Assembly (NCBI GenBank): GCA_902765975.1
Contig: CACXBO010000111.1
Location: 1-5,788 of the forward strand
DNA length: 5,788 nt
Reading direction: 5' to 3'
From: Oscillospiraceae bacterium
GTDB lineage: Bacteria > Bacillota > Clostridia > Oscillospirales > Oscillospiraceae
The notes under the pieces: generated by a model
Databases searched by the model: none
What the model was told of the DNA's origin: nothing
The model's input: the letters and a program-made list of their open reading frames with translations, nothing else
Made by a program: the position numbers and the translations under genes
Part shown: positions 1-5,621 of the stretch, piece after piece
Layout of the letters: every line of letters starts with the position of its first letter
Position numbering within the stretch: the stretch's first letter is position 1

Positions 1-22
1 AAAGAAAAAGAATAAATGAAAG

Positions 23-48
23 TGGGGCGTGCAATTTTGCACGCCCCA
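23..48 (-). terminator. Intrinsic terminator of the TspO gene
   Basis: A perfect 11-bp stem (TGGGGCGTGCA pairing with TGCACGCCCCA) encloses a 4-nt loop. Read on the minus strand it begins 3 nt after the tspO stop codon and is followed by a T-rich tract (positions 20 down to 1, interrupted by a few other bases). The GC-rich hairpin plus U-rich tail is typical of Rho-independent termination. Confidence 0.85.
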
Positions 49-51
49 TTC

Positions 52-516
52 TCAGTTTAGTATTGCAACGCCTATATTCAGATAGAGGGCAAACAGACAC
101 CAAACCAAATACGGAATTAGTAGATAAGCAGATTTTTTCTCCGATTTTCCAAAGTCAACCATCGTGATAATGATCAGTGCAATCAATGCTGCAAGAGTTA
201 CGACAGCCGCCCAATAGGTTCTCAGTACGAAGAATATGATAGGCCATAAAAAGTTAATTATAAGCTGAGCGGCAAAGGTGCGTTTTGATAGTGATTTTGA
301 TTCTGCAGTGCTGTCTGAGGTTAGCACAAAATACAGAGCAAGCCCCATAAGAATATAAAGTATAGTCCATACTACTGGAAAAAGCCAACCCGGCGGAGAC
401 AGAGGTGGTTTAGCTATACCCTCGTATGATCCGCTGGTTATAACGCCGATTAACGCGCCTCCGATGACCGGAATACCGATAGAAAAAATTAACTTTTTGA
501 TATTTCTTCTTGACAT
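52..516 (-). CDS. tspO: TspO/MBR family tryptophan-rich sensory/transport protein
   Basis: A 154-residue integral membrane protein of the TspO/MBR (translocator protein / peripheral benzodiazepine receptor) family. Members bind tetrapyrroles and sterols; the bacterial role is variously described as porphyrin transport, porphyrin degradation or stress sensing, so the physiological function here is open. Seen in the sequence: five hydrophobic segments (about residues 8-28, 44-65, 80-98, 102-120 and 130-152). The family signature is KPPLSPPGWLFPVVW (36-50) followed by TILYILMGLA, then NFLWP (88-92) and PYLVWCLFALYLN (135-147). The length is normal for the family (about 150-160). The ATG start is set by a consensus AAGGAGG at 524-530, 7 nt upstream. 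It is probably monocistronic, lying between the PFK terminator and its own terminator. Family assignment is firm. Confidence 0.93.
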   Translation of the reverse strand: MSRRNIKKLIFSIGIPVIGGALIGVITSGSYEGIAKPPLSPPGWLFPVVWTILYILMGLALYFVLTSDSTAESKSLSKRTFAAQLIINFLWPIIFFVLRTYWAAVVTLAALIALIIITMVDFGKSEKKSAYLLIPYLVWCLFALYLNIGVAILN

Positions 517-538
517 TCAGCCGCCTCCTTTTATTTGG

Positions 539-544
539 ATTATA
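539..544 (-). promoter_or_regulatory. Possible -10 box of tspO promoter
   Basis: On the minus strand a perfect TATAAT lies in the context CATATAATCC, about 22 nt upstream of the tspO ATG. No good -35 hexamer is found at 16-18 nt spacing (the best is GTAATA), and the implied 5' leader would be only about 15 nt with the SD close to the transcript end. The position between the PFK terminator and tspO is right for a promoter, but the call is tentative. Confidence 0.3.
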
Positions 545-600
545 TGCGGCTTATTATGAATTATTACGATGAAAAATATTGATATAATGGTTGAAAATAC

Positions 601-626
601 AAAAAACTCCCGCCCGAAGGCGGGAG
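601..626 (-). terminator. Intrinsic terminator of the phosphofructokinase gene
   Basis: On the minus strand the sequence reads CTCCCGCC-TTCG-GGCGGGAG followed by six Ts. It has an 8-bp perfect GC-rich stem, a UUCG tetraloop and a clean U-tract. It starts 16 nt beyond tandem TAA TAA stop codons (640-645) of the PFK gene. A textbook Rho-independent terminator that separates PFK from tspO transcription. Confidence 0.95.
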
Positions 627-642
627 AAATAATTGTGCGTTA

Positions 643-1884
643 TTACTTCGCGAGGATCTTCTTGAGCCTTGCAAAGCGGGGAAGACCGTTCTCAAGCTTG
701 CGCTCGGGCTCTCCGGCGATAAGGGGAAGAGCATAGTCTGCAAAGTCGGAAGTGATACCGTTGTGCTCCGGGGTGATCCACTCAAGAGGAACCTTCTTCT
801 CAAAGTTCGCAACGCTGGTGAGCGGTAGAAGCACATACTCGCAGGTGTACTTTCCATCGACCATAACGCGCTTGAAGCCGACCATATATCCGGTCTCGCC
901 GGCGAGAGCGGCCTCAACAGCCTTTTTACCTGCGGTGAAGCTCTCAGTGATGTCGGTCTGGCTGGCAAGATGAGCGCCGCAGCGCTGGAGGAGACTGAGC
1001 TCGATTCCGCGAACCTTTGCACCGGTCTTTTCCTTAACGATGTTTGCAAGGAGAGCGGCAAGTCCGCCAAGCTGAGCGTGGCCGAAACCGTCGGTAGCGC
1101 TGGCCTTTGCTTCGGATACGAAGGAGCCGTCTGCGTAGTGAATGCCTTCGGAAACGGCAACGATGCACTTTCCGTTAGCTTTGTAAATGCGCTGAACATC
1201 CTCAAGGAACTTGTCCATATCGAAATCTACCTCGGGGACGTAGATAAGATCAGGACCGCATCCTACTGTAGAGGCAAGGGAAGCGGCGGCTGTGAGCCAG
1301 CCTGCGTGACGTCCCATGATCTCGATTATCGTTACCATTCCGGTGTCGTATACTCTTGCGTCTTTGTAGACTTCAGCGACGGAGGTGGCAATATATTTTG
1401 CCGCGGAAGCGAAGCCGGGGCAGTGGTCTGTGCCGTAAAGATCGTTATCGATCGTTTTGGGAACGCCCATTACTCTGCAATCCCATCCAGACTTAGCCAT
1501 ATAGCGGCTGACCTTGTCGCAGGTGTCCATTGAGTCGTTTCCGCCGTTGTAGAAGAAGTAACGGATATTGTACTTCTTGAATATCTCAAGAATACGCTTG
1601 TAGTCAGTGTCATCAACATCGGGGTCCGCAATCTTATAGCGGCAGGAACCGAGCTCAGACGAAGGCGTGTTAAGAAGGAGCTCAAGCTCTGCGGGATCCT
1701 CCTGTGACATATCGTAGAGCTGGTCGGCGAGCATGCCCTTGATACCGTGAGCCATACCGTATACGTTGGTTATTTCATCTGCATCGAGAGCGGTACGGAT
1801 AACGCCGTATGCGCTGGCATTGATTACGGAAGTGGGACCGCCGGACTGACCGATCACAGCGGCGCCGATAAGTTTTTCACCCAT
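643..1884 (-). CDS. pfp: 6-phosphofructokinase, pyrophosphate-dependent type
   Basis: A 413-residue PfkA-superfamily enzyme converting fructose 6-phosphate to fructose 1,6-bisphosphate in the cytoplasm. Motifs seen: GQSGGPT (12-18), GGNDSMD (114-120), PKTIDND (142-148, with D146 the catalytic-base equivalent), MGRHAGW (190-196), VSEG (244-247) and a late LLQRCGAHLASQTD segment (298-311). ATP-dependent PFKs have Gly where this protein has D117 (GGDG-type) and Gly where it has K143 (GTIDND). Asp and Lys at these positions are the established markers of PPi use, so PPi is inferred as the phosphoryl donor, which would make the reaction reversible. The first Asp of the usual GGDD is Asn here (N116), a variant I recall from clostridial relatives of this length. 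The start was chosen at 1884 rather than the in-frame ATG at 1899: that upstream ATG overlaps the GGAGG, which sits 8 nt from the 1884 ATG. Tandem stops and a strong terminator follow. Confidence 0.92.
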   Translation of the reverse strand: MGEKLIGAAVIGQSGGPTSVINASAYGVIRTALDADEITNVYGMAHGIKGMLADQLYDMSQEDPAELELLLNTPSSELGSCRYKIADPDVDDTDYKRILEIFKKYNIRYFFYNGGNDSMDTCDKVSRYMAKSGWDCRVMGVPKTIDNDLYGTDHCPGFASAAKYIATSVAEVYKDARVYDTGMVTIIEIMGRHAGWLTAAASLASTVGCGPDLIYVPEVDFDMDKFLEDVQRIYKANGKCIVAVSEGIHYADGSFVSEAKASATDGFGHAQLGGLAALLANIVKEKTGAKVRGIELSLLQRCGAHLASQTDITESFTAGKKAVEAALAGETGYMVGFKRVMVDGKYTCEYVLLPLTSVANFEKKVPLEWITPEHNGITSDFADYALPLIAGEPERKLENGLPRFARLKKILAK

Positions 1885-1892
1885 GGGAATTA

Positions 1893-1897
1893 CCTCC
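1893..1897 (-). promoter_or_regulatory. Shine-Dalgarno site fixing the PFK start
   Basis: GGAGG on the minus strand, 8 nt upstream of the ATG at 1884-1882. The alternative ATG at 1899-1897 overlaps this site and has no SD of its own, so translation is expected to begin at 1884. Confidence 0.8.
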
Positions 1898-1930
1898 ATT
1901 TATTTGTTTTGTGCCTACATATTACCACAT

Positions 1931-1961
1931 TTTATATCCGATGAAAAGTATAAAATTGCAA
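1931..1961 (-). promoter_or_regulatory. Possible promoter of the phosphofructokinase gene
   Basis: On the minus strand TTGCAA (1961-1956) lies upstream of a TATAAA (1936-1931) with 19-nt spacing; shifting the -10 to ATATAA gives 18 nt. The resulting leader would be roughly 40 nt. The match is moderate and spacing is long, so the exact boxes are uncertain, but a promoter must lie in this divergent intergenic region. Confidence 0.35.
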
Positions 1962-1977
1962 AAAGAAAAAGTTTCTT

Positions 1978-2006
1978 TTGACAAAGAGATAAAAATATAT
2001 GATAAT
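1978..2006 (+). promoter_or_regulatory. Sigma-A-type promoter of the SLH-protein gene
   Basis: A perfect -35 TTGACA (1978-1983), 17-nt spacer and -10 GATAAT (2001-2006, 5 of 6 to consensus). Transcription would start near 2012-2014, giving a leader of about 25 nt that contains the GGAGG of the downstream gene. Confidence 0.75.
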
Positions 2007-2026
2007 GCTAAGGGATGCTATTATCT

Positions 2027-2031
2027 GGAGG
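2027..2031 (+). promoter_or_regulatory. Shine-Dalgarno site fixing the SLH-protein start
   Basis: GGAGG is located 7 nt before the ATG at 2039. An earlier in-frame ATG at 2015 sits essentially at the predicted transcription start and has no SD. Starting at 2039 also places the signal peptide exactly at the N-terminus. Confidence 0.8.
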
Positions 2032-2038
2032 TCTTACT

Positions 2039-3097
2039 ATGAAACGGATAGTTTCATTAGCGCTTTCTGTGCTTCTGGTTTTTTCAATAAGCTTGACCGC
2101 TTTTGCCGACGATAATATTTCTTTTTCGGACGTACAGCCTCAAAACTGGTATTATGAAGCGGTAATGGCTATGTCCGGAAGCGATTTTGCTCTTTTTAAC
2201 GGCGTATCGAAAATTGAAAACAATGTAGGAACCTTTAGCCCGAATACCTTTATTTCAAGGATACAGTTTATTACAGTAATGGTGCGTTACCTATTTCCGG
2301 ATATGCTCGTGGCAGAGGAAAAACCCACTCCGTGGTACAGCGGCTATTACCGCGTTGCATTAGAGACCGGGCTTATCGCCGACTCGTCCTATCCGTTTGA
2401 CCGCGTTTTTCTTAACGAAGCTATAACGAGGCAGGAGGCAGCAGAACTCCTCGTCAGATCCGCGGTAAAGCGCGGTGAGAAGACGCCGGAATATTCTTTA
2501 GCCGAAAACTCAATTTCAGATTTTTATGAAATCGGCGATGCATACCGCGGATATGTAGTAAAGTCCTATCTTCTCGGACTGATGGAAGGAAAAGGAAAGA
2601 TATTTGACCCGCTCTCCGGACTTAAAAGAGCCGAGGCCGCGCAGGCGGTTTACAGACTTGCAGTGCCTGAAAAGAGGGCAATAACTAATAGAAGCTTTAA
2701 TATCGTATTTGAAGAGGGGGGAGAACATCCTCCGTGTATAGCCGGAGATTGTATGGTTGTAAACGGAGCTCCTATCGAGCTAAAAGCCCACGGCAAGCAG
2801 AACGTTCTTCTTTGCGGAACAGACGGCGTTTTTTACAGCTATATCCAGGGAACCGTGGTAAACGGAAAGGAATACGGAGAGGGAGACGTTTCCTGGTTCG
2901 ACGGAACGGAGCTAGTGCTGGATAAAGAATACGGCCTTCTATTCTCTATTGCCCAATGGCAGTATCTTCAGACCGCTCTGTATCCTGCAACAGACGGATT
3001 ACAGATCGGAGAAGTTAGAAATAACTGGTACGTTTGGAGCCACAGCGACCAGGGCACAACATACTGCTGGAGTTGGACGGGCCCGGAGCTATATTAG
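2039..3097 (+). CDS. Exported S-layer-homology (SLH) domain protein with unrecognised C-terminal domain
   Basis: A 352-residue secreted protein, probably anchored to the cell wall. Seen: a Sec signal peptide MKRIV... with hydrophobic core SLALSVLLVFSISL and likely AFA|DD cleavage after residue 23. Three SLH repeats follow: about 28-86 (starting FSDVQPQNWYYEAV), 97-144 (TPWYSGYYRVALETGLI...ITRQEAAELLVR) and 157-209 (SISDFYEIGDAYRGYV...LKRAEAAQAVYRLA). SLH triplets are known to bind pyruvylated secondary cell-wall polymers. The first repeat is the most diverged. Residues about 215-352 match no family I recognise: this part is aromatic-rich, has four Cys (233, 238, 259, 343), and ends in a Trp/Tyr-rich segment (NNWYVWSHSD, CWSWTG). 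Whether it is a ligand-binding or structural domain is unknown. Tandem stops (TAG TAA) end the gene. Its own strong promoter and the divergent PFK upstream suggest a separate unit; no convincing terminator precedes the aldolase promoter. Confidence 0.85.
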   Translation: MKRIVSLALSVLLVFSISLTAFADDNISFSDVQPQNWYYEAVMAMSGSDFALFNGVSKIENNVGTFSPNTFISRIQFITVMVRYLFPDMLVAEEKPTPWYSGYYRVALETGLIADSSYPFDRVFLNEAITRQEAAELLVRSAVKRGEKTPEYSLAENSISDFYEIGDAYRGYVVKSYLLGLMEGKGKIFDPLSGLKRAEAAQAVYRLAVPEKRAITNRSFNIVFEEGGEHPPCIAGDCMVVNGAPIELKAHGKQNVLLCGTDGVFYSYIQGTVVNGKEYGEGDVSWFDGTELVLDKEYGLLFSIAQWQYLQTALYPATDGLQIGEVRNNWYVWSHSDQGTTYCWSWTGPELY

Positions 3098-3138
3098 TAA
3101 GGCATGTTTATTTTTGAGGATTTTTTATAAAATTCCTC

Positions 3139-3166
3139 TTGAAATAACGTCGATATATGGTAAAAT
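3139..3166 (+). promoter_or_regulatory. Extended -10 promoter of the aldolase gene
   Basis: -35 TTGAAA (3139-3144), 16-nt spacer, -10 TAAAAT (3161-3166) preceded by TGG, giving an extended -10 (TGnTAAAAT). The expected transcript start is near 3173, leaving a leader of about 35 nt before the ATG. Confidence 0.65.
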
Positions 3167-3192
3167 ATAACCAGTTCTATTAATGATTTTCT

Positions 3193-3198
3193 AAGGAG
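3193..3198 (+). promoter_or_regulatory. Shine-Dalgarno site fixing the aldolase start
   Basis: AAGGAG, 9 nt upstream of the ATG at 3208. It immediately abuts an in-frame TTG at 3199 that could be mistaken for a start; the TTG has no room for an SD, so 3208 is preferred. Confidence 0.8.
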
Positions 3199-3207
3199 TT
3201 GGTAAAT

Positions 3208-4194
3208 ATGGCAATAGTCACCTCTACCGAAATGTTCAAGAAGGCATACGACGGCGGTTATGCTATCGGCGCTTTCAACGTAAACAATATGGAGATAGTA
3301 CAGGGAATTACCGAGGCCGCTATCGAGCTTCGCGCTCCGCTTATTCTCCAGGTCTCCAAGGGCGCACGCAACTATGCAAAGCACGTATATCTTATGAAGC
3401 TCATCGAAGCTGCGGTTGCCGATGCTGAGCAGACTGCCGGCTTTGATCTTCCTATTGTTGTTCACCTTGACCACGGCGACAGCTTTGAGCTCTGCAAGAG
3501 CTGCATCGACGGCGGATTCTCATCCGTAATGATCGACAAGTCCGGTCTGCCCTTCGATGAGAACATCGCCATCACCAAGAAGGTCGTTGAGTACGCTCAT
3601 GATCACGGCGTTGTCGTTGAGGCCGAACTCGGCACACTCGCCGGAGTTGAGGACGAGGTAAACGTATCTGCCGAGGATTCCTCCTACACCCGTCCTGAGG
3701 ACGTTCAGGAGTTCGTTGAGCGCACCGGATGCGACTCGCTTGCTATTGCAATAGGCACAAGCCACGGCGCATACAAATTCACCGCTGCTCAGTGCACACG
3801 TGATCCGGTTACCGGAAAGCTCGTTCCGCCTCCTCTTCGTTTCGACATTCTTGATGAAGTTGCAAAGAGACTGCCCGGATTCCCCATAGTCCTTCACGGT
3901 TCCTCAAGCGTTCCCCAGCAGTTTGTTGATATGATCAATAAGTACGGCGGAAGGATGCCCGACGCTGTCGGTATCCCTGAAGAGCAGCTCCGTCAGGCCG
4001 CCAGAGGCGCAGTCTGCAAGATCAACATCGACTCTGACCTTCGTCTTGCACTCACCGCAAGCATTCGTGAGCATTTTGCTGAGCATCCCGATCATTTTGA
4101 TCCCCGTCAGTATCTTACTCCGGGCCGTGCCGCAATAAAGGCGATGGTTGCTCATAAGCTTGTAAATGTTCTCGGCTGCGACGGAAAAGCTTGA
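3208..4194 (+). CDS. fba: Class II (zinc-dependent) fructose-1,6-bisphosphate aldolase
   Basis: A 328-residue cytoplasmic enzyme cleaving fructose 1,6-bisphosphate to dihydroxyacetone phosphate and glyceraldehyde 3-phosphate, and the reverse in gluconeogenesis. Seen: N-terminal GAFNVNNMEIVQG (21-33). HLDHG (86-90) carries the catalytic Asp D88 and zinc ligand H89. EAELGTLAG (138-146) carries probable metal ligand E140. GTSHG (183-187) has H186, VLHGSSSVP (228-236) has H230, and NIDSD (273-277) forms the substrate phosphate/carbonyl region. All expected catalytic and zinc residues are present. It is somewhat longer than the shortest class II enzymes, with an extra segment around GGRMPDAVGIPEEQL (247-261), a variant I associate with bacterial class IIB enzymes. 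Codon choice looks more biased (frequent CTT, GGC, ATC, AAG) than in the flanking SLH and ATPase-like genes, consistent with high expression. The start is fixed by AAGGAG. The gene works one step after the PFK encoded nearby on the other strand. Confidence 0.95.
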   Translation: MAIVTSTEMFKKAYDGGYAIGAFNVNNMEIVQGITEAAIELRAPLILQVSKGARNYAKHVYLMKLIEAAVADAEQTAGFDLPIVVHLDHGDSFELCKSCIDGGFSSVMIDKSGLPFDENIAITKKVVEYAHDHGVVVEAELGTLAGVEDEVNVSAEDSSYTRPEDVQEFVERTGCDSLAIAIGTSHGAYKFTAAQCTRDPVTGKLVPPPLRFDILDEVAKRLPGFPIVLHGSSSVPQQFVDMINKYGGRMPDAVGIPEEQLRQAARGAVCKINIDSDLRLALTASIREHFAEHPDHFDPRQYLTPGRAAIKAMVAHKLVNVLGCDGKA

Positions 4195-4219
4195 TTTTGA
4201 ATAATTGTTAGTTTATAAT
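4191..4219 (+). promoter_or_regulatory. Candidate promoter of the P-type-ATPase-like gene
   Basis: A perfect -10 TATAAT (4214-4219) lies 17 nt after TTGATT (4191-4196, 4 of 6 to consensus), which overlaps the aldolase stop codon. Transcription would start around 4226, inside the inverted repeat 4218-4246. The match is good by spacing and -10, weaker at -35. Confidence 0.5.
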
Positions 4220-4246
4220 AGCGGTAGTTAATATAACTACCGCTAT
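4218..4246 (+). terminator. Perfect 13-bp inverted repeat: aldolase terminator and/or operator
   Basis: ATAGCGGTAGTTA pairs with TAACTACCGCTAT across a 3-nt ATA centre, with no mismatch. It lies 23 nt after the aldolase stop and is followed by TTATATT, a weak U-tract, so it could act as a Rho-independent terminator for fba. It also begins at the end of the TATAAT of the downstream candidate promoter and spans the predicted start point, the position of a repressor operator. Both roles are possible; sequence alone does not decide. Confidence 0.6.
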
Positions 4247-4256
4247 TTATATTCGG

Positions 4257-4264
4257 GGTGGTGA
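4257..4264 (+). promoter_or_regulatory. Ribosome-binding site of the P-type-ATPase-like gene
   Basis: GGTGGTGA matches the GGAGGTGA part of the full Shine-Dalgarno consensus at 7 of 8 positions and ends 7 nt before the ATG at 4272. It lacks the clean GGAGG core seen at the four other genes here, so translation may be weaker. Confidence 0.5.
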
Positions 4265-4271
4265 GATAGAT

Positions 4272-5621
4272 ATGGACAAAGAGATAAACGAACTGACAGA
4301 TGATCAGGCTCAGGTTACATCTATCGATCATTATGACGGAATGGATCCTGCCGAGAATTCCGATAGTATCGAGGTGAAAAATGAGCCTCTGCCCGAGTAT
4401 AGCGAGGAAGGGGCATTTCCTGATTTTGACGACTTTATTAAAGAGAATGCGGCAGAGTCAAGCTCGGAAGAGTCCGAAACAAAGCACGGCTTTTTTAAAG
4501 AGCTATCGTCAAGCCCGATTATTAACACGGTAATTAGGATACTTCTCGGCCTCGTTTGCCTTGTATTCGGACAGATGGGATTTGTGCCGGATTGGGTCAA
4601 AGCAGTTCTCTCTATTGCTGCTGTTGTTGCTTGCGGCTATCCCATAGTACTAAATGTTATTCGCGACATCGCCTCAAAAAGATTCCTGTCGGAATACATA
4701 ATAATCCTGTTTTCGGCTCTAATCGCATCCCTTGCCGGATATGTTGTTGACGCGGTTCTGCTTCTCATACTTGCTGACGTTGGATTTACATTCCGAGATA
4801 ATCTGATGCAGTGGTTTAGTGATGAAGCGCGTGTCTCTATGGACGGAGAAGGCTGTGACAAGGACGAGAACGTCCTTGAGGGAAGGGTAAAGCTTATCAC
4901 AGCTCTCTTTACGCCTGTAATTGCTGCTTTGGCGATATTCGTTGCTGTGTTAGCTCTTCTGTTCGGTGGCGAATTTACATCAAGCTGGATACACAGAGCG
5001 CTTACTGTTCTCGTAGTCGGATGCCCTGTGGCATCACTTACGGTTGCTGTTCTTATATATGACTTTGGCAAGGGAAGTGCCGCGAAAAACGGAATATACT
5101 TTTCTGATGCTAAGAGTATAAATTCTGCCGCTGGCTTGACCTCAGTTATTTTCAACAAAACGGGAACAGTTACCGACGGAACATATATGATATCCGGAGT
5201 TTATCCCGTCAGGATAAGTGAAAACCAGCTCTTATATCTCGCCGCCTATGCCGAAGCTTTTTCTGAGCATCCGATTGCAAAGGCGATAAAAGCGTATGCC
5301 GGTGTAAGTATAGATAAGAGCCGTATCGAGAGGCATAGGGAGGATCCCGGTTCCGGAAACGTAGCTCAGCTCAGCGGCGGCAATATTGTTTGCGCCGGCA
5401 ATCTTGAGCTTATGGAGAGACTTGGCGTTAAGGGTGAAATGGAGCCGGTTTCAATTTCTTCGGTATACATAGCCGTCAATAAAACATACGTTGGACGAAT
5501 TGATTTTGAGGACAGGATTAAATCCGGAACACGAGAGGCGGTATCCAAGCTTCGCAGGGAGGGAATATCAAGCGTTGCGATGATAACCGGCGATAACACG
5601 CTTTCAGCAACCCGCCTTTGA
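4272..5621 (+). CDS. Degenerate P1B-type (CadA/ZntA-like) metal ATPase homologue, catalytic Asp missing, ends at in-frame TGA
   Basis: A 449-residue open frame to TGA at 5619-5621. Residues 1-80 form a very acidic, probably disordered tail with no MxCxxC metal-binding domain. Six membrane segments follow (about 84-104, 108-130, 140-155, 158-172, 207-231, 240-264), arranged like MA, MB and M1-M4 of P1B ATPases; CGYPIVLNVIRDI (121-133) resembles the GYPV...A..NI segment of CadA/ZntA. Then come a phosphorylation-domain start (FNKTGT, 294-299), the HP motif (SEHPIAKAI, 331-339), an N-domain GxG (360-362) and GNLELM (376-381), and ITGDN (438-442). Defects: the phosphorylated Asp is Asn295; the M2-M3 loop is about 34 residues instead of holding an A domain of over 100 residues with TGE; the M4 motif is CPV (251-253) rather than CPC/SPC. 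ATP-driven transport by the usual E1-E2 cycle is therefore not expected. A pseudoenzyme or a decaying gene; homology continues beyond the TGA in the same frame. Confidence 0.75.
   Translation: MDKEINELTDDQAQVTSIDHYDGMDPAENSDSIEVKNEPLPEYSEEGAFPDFDDFIKENAAESSSEESETKHGFFKELSSSPIINTVIRILLGLVCLVFGQMGFVPDWVKAVLSIAAVVACGYPIVLNVIRDIASKRFLSEYIIILFSALIASLAGYVVDAVLLLILADVGFTFRDNLMQWFSDEARVSMDGEGCDKDENVLEGRVKLITALFTPVIAALAIFVAVLALLFGGEFTSSWIHRALTVLVVGCPVASLTVAVLIYDFGKGSAAKNGIYFSDAKSINSAAGLTSVIFNKTGTVTDGTYMISGVYPVRISENQLLYLAAYAEAFSEHPIAKAIKAYAGVSIDKSRIERHREDPGSGNVAQLSGGNIVCAGNLELMERLGVKGEMEPVSISSVYIAVNKTYVGRIDFEDRIKSGTREAVSKLRREGISSVAMITGDNTLSATRL

Noticed and set aside
583..588. Plus-strand TATAAT between tspO and PFK as a promoter
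   Set aside because: No -35 at proper spacing and no plus-strand gene downstream; AT-rich intergenic DNA gives such matches by chance.
564..1205. Long open frame on the minus strand overlapping the PFK gene, and a plus-strand frame at 970-1533
   Set aside because: Both lie inside the PFK coding region, which has full family motifs; their translations are Ser/Arg/Ala-rich or low-complexity with no recognisable domain, typical of shadow frames.
3116..3138. GAGGA...TCCTC imperfect hairpin after the SLH-protein gene as a terminator
   Set aside because: Only 5 bp of stem before a mismatch, AT-rich interior and no U-tract after it; it abuts the aldolase -35 box. Too weak to call as terminator or operator.
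3520..4155. Minus-strand open frames opposite the aldolase gene
   Set aside because: They are antisense shadows of a strongly conserved, codon-biased aldolase gene, and no domain is recognisable in them.
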